IMG/VR virus record: IMGVR_UViG_3300044646_001937
Coordinates: 62,001-126,000 of that record
Source of the DNA: a virus
DNA length: 64,000 bases
Reading direction: 5' to 3' (one strand)
How positions within the stretch are numbered: position 1 is the first letter of the stretch; each line of letters starts with the position of its first letter. This document shows positions 34,912-41,027 of this stretch, piece after piece. Both the position numbers and the translations under genes were made by a program. The notes below the pieces were generated by a model, which saw only the letters and a program-made list of their open reading frames with translations, made no database searches and had not been told where the DNA came from.

Positions 34912-35337
34912 ATGTTTGGAATTATTTGCAAAATTAACGGGAAAGAAGCTTTGTATAACTGCGCGCCGTTCAGGTCTCACGATGTCGCATCGTGCGAGGC
35001 GGACATCTTAAATGAGATGTACCCAGAGAATAAGTATAGTGTAATTGATTTATGGGCGGCGACGACAAATAAACGTAGCTCGGGGGGGAAAAAATCCCTC
35101 CACGCACAAATCCACAGACTAATGAAGGCTAGCGGAGTAGTTTATTACCTTGCCAAATTTGGTGAGGGCATAGACTACAACTCCCACGGTCAGTGGGGCA
35201 TGATGTTCGCGCACGAGATTCACAAGAAGCTCGTTGACGCGGAACATGTGGTGACTGGTTACACACGAAACCATGCATTCCACAGGCTCGGCAGAGGCTG
35301 CGCCAATCGTGGAGCAGAAATCTACTGGAGTTGGTAG
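34903..35337 (+). CDS. Hypothetical protein behind structured leader
   Basis: 144 residues from a TTG at 34903, 10 bases after a TGGAGG ribosome-binding site; the ATG at 34912 is too far (19 bases) from it. The product has MKVMFGIICKINGKEALYNC, a central Lys/Ser-rich turn and a GYTRNHAFHRLGRGCANRGAE end with several His, Arg and Cys residues. No family recognised. Codon and base use look more GC-rich than the neighbours (many GCG, CGC and CTC codons), suggesting recent acquisition. It is followed by a long terminator hairpin. Confidence 0.6.
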   Translation: MKVMFGIICKINGKEALYNCAPFRSHDVASCEADILNEMYPENKYSVIDLWAATTNKRSSGGKKSLHAQIHRLMKASGVVYYLAKFGEGIDYNSHGQWGMMFAHEIHKKLVDAEHVVTGYTRNHAFHRLGRGCANRGAEIYWSW

Positions 35338-35340
35338 TTC

Positions 35341-35383
35341 ATGCGCACATCAGGGTTCAATTCCTTGATGTGCGCATTTTTTT
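35341..35383 (+). terminator. Strong terminator followed by AGCTATCAG
   Basis: A 12-base-pair stem (35341-35352 with 35366-35377), extended by three more pairs, then seven T and AGCTATCAG. Confidence 0.9.
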
Positions 35384-35392
35384 AGCTATCAG

Positions 35393-35429
35393 ACAAAAAG
35401 AAAGCTGGCCTGGATTTCTCCAGACCAGC
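35393..35429 (-). terminator. Minus-strand terminator of the 35457 operon
   Basis: GCTGG-x-CTGGA pairs with TCCAG-x-CCAGC (35404-35429); on the minus strand a TTTCTTTTT tract follows. Back-to-back with the plus-strand terminator. Confidence 0.8.
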
Positions 35430-35456
35430 CGTCTCGTTCGCAACGACTAACTAATA

Positions 35457-35879
35457 CTAAACAACTGCTTTGATATCTGGATTCATAATCTCCAGCTGTA
35501 GAATAGGAAAGCCCAACTCTGGATTATAGTCAAGCTTGGCTCTCACTACATTCTTAATTTCTACCATTTTACCAAGACTTGTCGATACAAATACTTTGGT
35601 ATCTTCGGTATTTTTTCCAGGAACAAATGTAACATTTCTCTGAGAGGCAGCTACGTTTTCTTCTTCACTCTTGGCTATCCAATCCTCATACAACGCTGCA
35701 GCGCAAGATTGCTTATTTTTAGCTTCAGCAGCTTTATGATCTTCATATGTAAACTTCTGAATATCTTCCAGCCATTTCTTCATTTCTTCGATAGTCATAT
35801 TGAATCCTGCAATCTTAAGTTCAATGTCATCGTTGATCTGCTCTTTCGGGGCTTTGGTAGTTTTGATTGTTTTGCTCAT
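35457..35879 (-). CDS. Hypothetical protein downstream of adenosyltransferase
   Basis: 140 residues from the ATG at 35879, 7 bases after the adenosyltransferase stop; an in-frame start further upstream would overlap that gene. Order: short Lys-rich disordered N-terminus, acidic helix (NDDIELKIAGFNMTIEEMKKWLEDIQ), long charged helix with a single Cys, and a beta C-terminus (DTKVFVSTSLGKMVEIKNVVRAKLDY...LQLEIMN). No family recognised. Co-transcribed with the adenosyltransferase; a shared role is possible but not shown. Confidence 0.55.
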   Translation of the reverse strand: MSKTIKTTKAPKEQINDDIELKIAGFNMTIEEMKKWLEDIQKFTYEDHKAAEAKNKQSCAAALYEDWIAKSEEENVAASQRNVTFVPGKNTEDTKVFVSTSLGKMVEIKNVVRAKLDYNPELGFPILQLEIMNPDIKAVV

Positions 35880-35886
35880 ATGTTTG

Positions 35887-36459
35887 TTAGGGTTGTTTTT
35901 GATAAGTGCCAGTTTCACAATAGTCGTAAAACCTTGCAAGCAAGTGCAAAAAGTCACTCAGTCTGTTAATATATTTAATCAGCAAATCTCTGCAAGCATA
36001 TTCTTGATTAGCTTTTTCTGTATCTACTAGAAACACTAAAGCTCGTTCAGCTCTTCTGCAAATTTTAGAACTTAGATCTGCTCTAGCTCCTTTTTCTGAG
36101 TTGCCATATAACACCCAGCCTTGCTGATCCAGTTCTTTCATATCCTGCAGAACATCTACTTTCTGGTCAAGTAAATCCATGTCTGCTTCTTTTACATAGT
36201 CATACTTCTCAACATATTCTTTTCTTTTTTCAGGTTCAGAAACAAGCTCACCCATGAAAAGGGTCAGTGAGTGCTGTATAGTTTCCAGATATGCTCTGTA
36301 GCTGTCTTGTTTATCTAGTGAAGCTTTTAGAAAACCTATGGCTGCATTCAACTCGTCCACATCTCCAACCAGTTGAATTCTATAATCTTGTTTACTTACT
36401 CGTTTACCAAACAACAAGCCAGTTGTTCCTTTGTCTCCTGATTTTGTAGCAATACGCAT
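35887..36459 (-). CDS. PduO-type cob(I)alamin adenosyltransferase
   Basis: 190 residues, full length for the PduO-type (ATP:cob(I)alamin adenosyltransferase) family, which transfers the adenosyl group of ATP to reduced cobalamin. Conserved elements: TKSGDKGTTG (5-14, ATP phosphate contacts), VDELN (34-38), CRRAER (134-139, Arg needed for ATP and interface), and YINRLSDFLHLLAR (163-176). No truncation. Its neighbour on the same strand is an unknown gene at 35457; the adenosylcobalamin-dependent ribonucleotide reductase (37177-39027) is the obvious consumer of the product. Regulatory sequence: the minus-strand side of the 36460-36554 intergenic region. Confidence 0.9.
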   Translation of the reverse strand: MRIATKSGDKGTTGLLFGKRVSKQDYRIQLVGDVDELNAAIGFLKASLDKQDSYRAYLETIQHSLTLFMGELVSEPEKRKEYVEKYDYVKEADMDLLDQKVDVLQDMKELDQQGWVLYGNSEKGARADLSSKICRRAERALVFLVDTEKANQEYACRDLLIKYINRLSDFLHLLARFYDYCETGTYQKQP

Positions 36460-36503
36460 TCCTATATATGATCTTCTGCAGTCAGAATAATCAAGAGGTT
36501 TTA

Positions 36504-36512
36504 TGGTATAAT
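36504..36512 (+). promoter_or_regulatory. Extended -10 promoter TGGTATAAT
   Basis: Third perfect copy of TGGTATAAT. The predicted start (about 36518-36519) falls at the foot of a hairpin with a T tract (36519-36537). Confidence 0.55.
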
Positions 36513-36518
36513 ATTATG

Positions 36519-36537
36519 AAGGCTAGTTAGCCTTTTT
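36519..36537 (+). terminator. Hairpin with T tract at transcript 5' end
   Basis: AAGGCT, loop AGTT, AGCCTT, then TTTATT, starting almost at +1 of the TGGTATAAT promoter. It looks like a terminator or attenuator; alternatively a protective 5' hairpin. Confidence 0.45.
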
Positions 36538-36553
36538 ATTAAACAATACAACA

Positions 36554-36892
36554 ATGAAAATATCGCATGACAAAATCGCAATGGTCGTATGTAAGGAGTA
36601 CAAGACGTTCCAGGATGTGTTTGACACCGAGGACTACGAAGACGTTATATCCTATCATGAAGCTGCAGATCTCCCTATTGAGGAGATGACAAACATGATG
36701 AATTATTTGAAGAGGCATATTGAAGTTGCCTCTAAACCAGACGAGTTTGATCAACTTGTGGTAATGCTGGATGATTACTATTATCCTAAAATGGCACCAC
36801 TGGTGAACCTCACACCAGAAATGGGTCCAGTGGCCTTTGGTCGTTGGAACAGCAAGAAGAAAAAATTCGTCAAAACAGGATACCTACAATGA
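36554..36892 (+). CDS. Hypothetical acidic protein
   Basis: 112 residues. Acidic helical first half (DVFDTEDYEDVISYHEAADLPIEEM) and a basic C-terminal GRWNSKKKKFVKTGY segment. The leader is ATTAAACAATACAACA with no Shine-Dalgarno. No family recognised. Its stop overlaps the next start (ATGA). It lies between the two B12 genes on the opposite strand. Confidence 0.55.
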   Translation: MKISHDKIAMVVCKEYKTFQDVFDTEDYEDVISYHEAADLPIEEMTNMMNYLKRHIEVASKPDEFDQLVVMLDDYYYPKMAPLVNLTPEMGPVAFGRWNSKKKKFVKTGYLQ

Positions 36893-37113
36893 CAACATCT
36901 GAAGGGGCCGATGGGCCAACGTTTGTGTTGCCCACTAACACAAATCCTCCAAGAGAGGAGCCTGAGGAGTGGGTTGTCAATATAACTGAATCTCCATGGA
37001 GATTGATCGGTTTTAATGACAGTGGCATTTGGAACAGTAGAGGGCAGCAAAGACACAGTTCAACCAACGAGGAATTACAACAGCAGCTCGCCATGTTGAA
37101 TAGAGTTCGCTAA
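36889..37113 (+). CDS. Small hypothetical protein
   Basis: 74 residues from the ATG at 36889, coupled to the previous gene by ATGA overlap; an upstream in-frame TTG (36844) would be in the middle of that gene. Contains Thr/Pro-rich start and a WVVNITESPWRLIGF strand region. Function unknown. Terminator follows. Confidence 0.5.
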   Translation: MTTSEGADGPTFVLPTNTNPPREEPEEWVVNITESPWRLIGFNDSGIWNSRGQQRHSSTNEELQQQLAMLNRVR

Positions 37114-37125
37114 CCCTTGAAATAG

Positions 37126-37164
37126 AAAAAGCCTGGACCCCAAAAGGAATCCAGGCTTTTTTTT
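37126..37164. terminator. Bidirectional terminator with AGCTGTCAG
   Basis: GCCTGGA/TCCAGGC stem with five A before and eight T after (ends both the plus operon and the minus ribonucleotide reductase gene). It is followed by AGCTGTCAG, a variant of the nonamer seen after the other two terminators. Confidence 0.85.
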
Positions 37165-37176
37165 AGCTGTCAGAGA

Positions 37177-39027
37177 CTAGTCGATAGTACAAGCTCCGCC
37201 AGCACATGCAATTTCACCTTTGAAATCAGTGTTGTCTTTTCTTTCTTTGATGTCTTCGAAGCTGAAGTTTTCTGCTATTTGAGAAAACGCTTTATCCAGG
37301 ATTTCAAATACTTCCGGATGCGGGGGCTGGCTATAAGGCAAGTACTTATAATCTCCACCGTCATAAGGAATAAGACTAATCCCATAATACGAGTCCTTGT
37401 TTTCGATCATCCACTTCTTGATCGCCTCTTTTTCGTGTTCATGATAGTTGATTGTAAGGCTGATGTTGTGAGTGTTAACACCTTCGACGTGACCAGGCAC
37501 AATCCAATTATCGTACAATTTTTTAACACGCTCAAGACATTGTACGGCAGTTTCTTGAGATCTGAGTAGTGTGGTGTCATAGAGTTTTACAGGTACCTGC
37601 ATGATCATGTCGTTGCTGTTGAAAGGATCATCAACAACAAAGGCAGGAAATCGCTTGGCCAAGGCCTTAGCAAGAGCGCTGAACTTATCCATGCGCACTC
37701 GCCTAATATATCTGATCTCATGTCCCGCATGTACGCCCGCTGTGGTTCCCAGCCAGCTGCTGCTTGTGCCGCTAGGTTTGGTTGTAGTGATTCTCCTAGC
37801 TGGCTTGATGCCGAGCTTAGCTGCCCACTCTCTATTAATTTCGACAGAAAGTTTTGCTCCGTCTTGCAGGTTTTCATTAGTGAGAATTTGCTGATTTTCA
37901 GCCTGACCAGTGATCGATACACCGAGAAGTGACTCGTCCTCTGCATTTTCTTTCCATCCTGGGTGAACATATTTAAAGTCTGTGTATGATGCTTGTAGGG
38001 TTCCTATGATTGTAGCAGCTTCTACTGCTTGAAGCCACTCTTCTCTAGAAAAGCATTTGGCTGCGTTGATTTCTGTCAGGTTACATACTCCTCGCGACTT
38101 CAATGCAATTTCATGGCAAGGGTTAAAGCCGAGGTCATCGCTGTCACCAGTAAGCGACAACCCCGGCTCAGCTTGCCCTCCGTCGAAGCATGCCTGTATG
38201 ATATAAGCGGCTTTGCTGGCAAACTCAGGATCGTCTTTTCTTAAGACTGCACTGTTGTTTGCTCTTGCTAGCTCTGGGTATTTCTCCCACCAGTTGCCTG
38301 CCTTGCAGTGAACAAGCTCTTGTTCATCTGCATCAAAAAGACTAATCAATGCACCTCTACGTACTCCACCTACAACAACGCAATCTGCTACAAGACAGCA
38401 GATTCTATGACATTCAAAAGGAGTAAGCTTGCGTCCTTCAGATTTCCTAAGAATTGCTCTTACGTTTGCATGCATCTTGATCAATGCCTTAGGTCCGCTA
38501 GATGTTCCTCCTGTACTCAACGGACTGCCCATAGGGCGAATTTGAGTGTAGTCAAATTGAAGGTCAGGATTGGTAAACAACGCCACTAAAGAATCACACC
38601 AACCTTCTGCAGAATCTTCGATGATATATGGAGCCACAACAAAGCCTTCAGGTACAAGGTCTAGCTGTGATACATGGCGCTTCTTTACACTGAAGCCTAC
38701 CCCCGCGCCGCTCATACTCATGTAAAAAAGATCAGCGAAGTCTTTTACAGAAGTAATGTTTAGGAAGCTGCAGTTGTACATGCGGTTGTGTCTACGCTCA
38801 ATAGCCTCACCTGCAAACTGAAAGCTCCTCATGCTAGGAACTACCCTGCCAGCAAAAACCTGTTCATATGCCTTTGAGATTTCTTTCTCAAGATTTGGAA
38901 ACTTCTTAACATGCATATCTAGGTTACGCTTGATAGTTTCCTCTTTGGTTTCTCTTCTCTGTTCTTCAGGAAGATACTTTGCATAGGTGCGATAGTGAAC
39001 GATTTTTGATAGAAATTCTTTACTCAT
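37177..39027 (-). CDS. nrdJ: Adenosylcobalamin-dependent (class II) ribonucleotide reductase
   Basis: 616 residues. Hallmarks of the monomeric RTPR-type class II enzyme: C86 in MYNCSFLN (first redox cysteine), the active-site N-P-C-H-E (302-306) with C304 as the thiyl radical cysteine, E306 and N302, the second redox cysteine C315 exactly 11 residues after C304 as in L. leichmannii RTPR (C408/C419), the phosphate-binding TKPSGTSSSW loop, and a C-terminal CAGGAC pair (C608, C613) for re-reduction. It reduces ribonucleotides to deoxyribonucleotides using adenosylcobalamin and needs no oxygen or tyrosyl radical. The protein is about 70 residues shorter between C86 and C304 than RTPR numbering predicts. 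Upstream region 39028-39138 is AT-rich with a weak TATAAA-like box. Confidence 0.9.
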   Translation of the reverse strand: MSKEFLSKIVHYRTYAKYLPEEQRRETKEETIKRNLDMHVKKFPNLEKEISKAYEQVFAGRVVPSMRSFQFAGEAIERRHNRMYNCSFLNITSVKDFADLFYMSMSGAGVGFSVKKRHVSQLDLVPEGFVVAPYIIEDSAEGWCDSLVALFTNPDLQFDYTQIRPMGSPLSTGGTSSGPKALIKMHANVRAILRKSEGRKLTPFECHRICCLVADCVVVGGVRRGALISLFDADEQELVHCKAGNWWEKYPELARANNSAVLRKDDPEFASKAAYIIQACFDGGQAEPGLSLTGDSDDLGFNPCHEIALKSRGVCNLTEINAAKCFSREEWLQAVEAATIIGTLQASYTDFKYVHPGWKENAEDESLLGVSITGQAENQQILTNENLQDGAKLSVEINREWAAKLGIKPARRITTTKPSGTSSSWLGTTAGVHAGHEIRYIRRVRMDKFSALAKALAKRFPAFVVDDPFNSNDMIMQVPVKLYDTTLLRSQETAVQCLERVKKLYDNWIVPGHVEGVNTHNISLTINYHEHEKEAIKKWMIENKDSYYGISLIPYDGGDYKYLPYSQPPHPEVFEILDKAFSQIAENFSFEDIKERKDNTDFKGEIACAGGACTID

Positions 39028-39138
39028 ATTGTTTTTTATTTGTTTGTATAGGTTTACCTAACCTAACATTTATAGTACCAAAATAACTGTTTAGCCTACA
39101 GAAAATTAGTTTTCGATACGATATATTTATATCTTGCC

Positions 39139-39585
39139 TTATCTCTGTCCAAGTATATAGGGCTGACTTAACGACAATTGCCTGATGACTATTCCCATAT
39201 CCAGGGCTCTAGTCAATGAAGAATGATCTCTATGGTAGAGTTGGTCGTAGATTACTTCTTTCACACCATGTTCAGCTATGAGATCTAGGCATTTGCTGCA
39301 CGGAAGCATGGTCACATAAAGATAGTGAATGCTATCTTTTTCAGCATATTTCAAGCAGTTGAATTCTGCATGTATGACAAAAGGTCTGCGTGCATCTCTA
39401 TCAGACCAATCTAGCTCTACTCCAGGCAGAGCACCATTATACCCTGTGGCTATGGTACTTCTGTCTTTTCTAAATGCTGCAGCTCCTACGCTGATGTAAG
39501 GGTCTGGAGATCTTTGACTTGCTGCATAAGCGAGCAGCATTCCGTATTCATCCCAATTTGGACGGGGCTTTTCTGAATTATTCAT
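39139..39585 (-). CDS. dCMP deaminase-like enzyme
   Basis: 148 residues, cytidine/deoxycytidylate deaminase superfamily. The zinc site is complete: HAE (72-74, with the catalytic Glu) and PCSKC (95-99). The N-terminus (YGMLLAYAASQRSPDP) and ATGYNGALPG segment fit dCMP deaminase (ComEB/T4 cd-like), which converts dCMP to dUMP for thymidylate synthesis. It is downstream of the ribonucleotide reductase transcriptionally on the same strand order, forming a nucleotide-metabolism group. Allosteric residues were not assessed. Confidence 0.85.
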   Translation of the reverse strand: MNNSEKPRPNWDEYGMLLAYAASQRSPDPYISVGAAAFRKDRSTIATGYNGALPGVELDWSDRDARRPFVIHAEFNCLKYAEKDSIHYLYVTMLPCSKCLDLIAEHGVKEVIYDQLYHRDHSSLTRALDMGIVIRQLSLSQPYILGQR

Positions 39586-39591
39586 GAGTGC

Positions 39592-39780
39592 TTACGCTAG
39601 CACTTCGTAAGCAGCCCTGCAAAGATTTTTTAGCAGATGTTCCATTTCCTCGTCATCTACTCTATCAAAGTTATGAAACGTTGGACGCTCGCCATCGAAA
39701 TCAACTTTAAGCACACAGGAGCCATCATATACGATGGTTATCTGGTCTGTGTCTGTATTATAATCAAATTCGAATGTCAT
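39592..39780 (-). CDS. Small acidic hypothetical protein
   Basis: 62 residues, 6 bases before the deaminase gene in transcription order. Acidic, strand-rich N-terminus (TFEFDYNTDTDQITIVYDG) and helical end (DDEEMEHLLKNLCRAAYEVL). The leader carries ACAACAACG without Shine-Dalgarno. Function unknown. Confidence 0.5.
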   Translation of the reverse strand: MTFEFDYNTDTDQITIVYDGSCVLKVDFDGERPTFHNFDRVDDEEMEHLLKNLCRAAYEVLA

Positions 39781-39824
39781 CTGCGTTGTTGTGTTTTGAA
39801 TAACTTTCTAATAATATATCTAAT

Positions 39825-40517
39825 ATGCCTAGTTCTAAACAAGAAAAAATAACTAAACTTAAGGAATATTTTAGGAACATGCGTTTGGACGCATCTGTGA
39901 TGGGAAGGACTCTAGGAAGCTCATCTTCATATGTTTCGCCTCAAATAATGCTAGATACCACCAAGAAGCTGCTGGATGTGTTTGGTAGAAAGGTTGAACC
40001 TGATGATCGTGATAACGTCATCTTTTCCAAGTTTATGGGGCCTGAAGATCATATTAGAGAACATATTGAGCATGATGCAGGTAAGATTCAATTTAAAGCA
40101 AAGTCTAAGCTAAGACAAAAAAGAAACCTGTCATGGTTGCATGCAGGCTTCTTTTCTCCTCAGGTAAAATCTGTTTTTGTAGGTAACTCATTAAGTCAAA
40201 ATATTGAGGGTGTAAATCCGATGGAGCAGTATATGCTTGCACATAAAGTTACCAAAATGGGTGAGGGCGGTATCGGTTCTACTGAGGCTATTCCAGAATC
40301 TTCTAGAGAGGTAAATGAGTCTCAGTTTGGTTTACTTGACCCTATTCAAACAGTAGAGGCAACGACCATCGGGGTAGTAAATTTTTTCGTACATAATACC
40401 AGAAAAGGTACTGATGGAAAACTTTACAGACAGGTAATTGATAATGCTACTGGCAAGCCTGTATGGATTGATCATCATGAGTTTCTTTCTTCGGTTATAG
40501 ATATTCCTGAGCATTAG
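39825..40517 (+). CDS. RNA polymerase beta subunit, middle third (split)
   Basis: 230 residues corresponding to the beta region that holds fork loop 2 and the rifampicin pocket. The first 90 residues (KLKEYFRNMRLD..., LDTTKKLLDVFGRKVEPDDRDN) match the beta sequence between the lobe and the fork (compare GRYKLN..., DDIDHLGNRR). Then SQNIEGVNPMEQ (124-135), MGEGGI (145-150), SREVNESQFGLLDPIQTVEATTIGVVNFF match the highly conserved SQF-x-NPL, LGPGGL and [25 protein letters not shown] blocks. E178 aligns with the universal Glu of TPEGPNIG. It therefore continues directly from the N-third (47692-48348) and precedes the C-part (56825). Rif-pocket residues differ (see findings). Confidence 0.85.
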   Translation: MPSSKQEKITKLKEYFRNMRLDASVMGRTLGSSSSYVSPQIMLDTTKKLLDVFGRKVEPDDRDNVIFSKFMGPEDHIREHIEHDAGKIQFKAKSKLRQKRNLSWLHAGFFSPQVKSVFVGNSLSQNIEGVNPMEQYMLAHKVTKMGEGGIGSTEAIPESSREVNESQFGLLDPIQTVEATTIGVVNFFVHNTRKGTDGKLYRQVIDNATGKPVWIDHHEFLSSVIDIPEH

Positions 40518-41023
40518 TCTTTTGTTACTGGTCCCCACTTGCCTACAGGACATTTTTCTGTGGCTAGGTGCAGCTTTGCTGAAGTGCATCCGCATTGCTT
40601 GCATTTACCCATACCCATGTTTCCATCTTTATCCCAGAATGGGCAGCTATCGCAAATACTTTTTCGAAGCTCGTAAACTTCTTTAGTTGCTATAGGCATT
40701 CCGTTAGACACCCAATTTTTCATAGACCCTGCAAAGTTTTTAATTGGGCGCAGCACTGAATTGTCCACCTCAGTATCAGGAGTATCAGGTGAAGCTTCTT
40801 CTACTACTTGCAGCGTATTGCCCGCAGCTTTCTCACTATCTTTTTGCTTGTATTTAGCTACAATCATGTCTGCTTTTTTTCTAGATACAATGAAGACGTC
40901 ATCAAGCCAAACACCTTCAGCTTGTATCTCTTCTGCAAAGTCTGGTGCATGCAATTTATGCCTCTCCATAAGTTCTCTAGGGACATGCACGAAAGATTGC
41001 GCTATTTTTTGTTCAGGATGCAT
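40514..41023 (-). CDS. DUF6171-like zinc-ribbon protein
   Basis: 169 residues; the last 4 bases overlap the RNA polymerase fragment gene convergently. A C-terminal zinc-ribbon pattern CDSC...CKQCGC...CPVGKW resembles DUF6171-type small zinc proteins of phages. The N-terminal ~95 residues are charged helical with an SPDTPDTEVDN acidic linker. Adaptor or tail-assembly role is possible; not shown. Confidence 0.6.
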   Translation of the reverse strand: MHPEQKIAQSFVHVPRELMERHKLHAPDFAEEIQAEGVWLDDVFIVSRKKADMIVAKYKQKDSEKAAGNTLQVVEEASPDTPDTEVDNSVLRPIKNFAGSMKNWVSNGMPIATKEVYELRKSICDSCPFWDKDGNMGMGKCKQCGCTSAKLHLATEKCPVGKWGPVTKD

Positions 41024-41027
41024 ATGA

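Noticed and set aside
37177-39027. Class I ribonucleotide reductase (NrdA)
   Set aside because: Spacing of C304 and C315, C-terminal CxxxxC and the absence of a small-subunit gene fit the RTPR-type class II enzyme.
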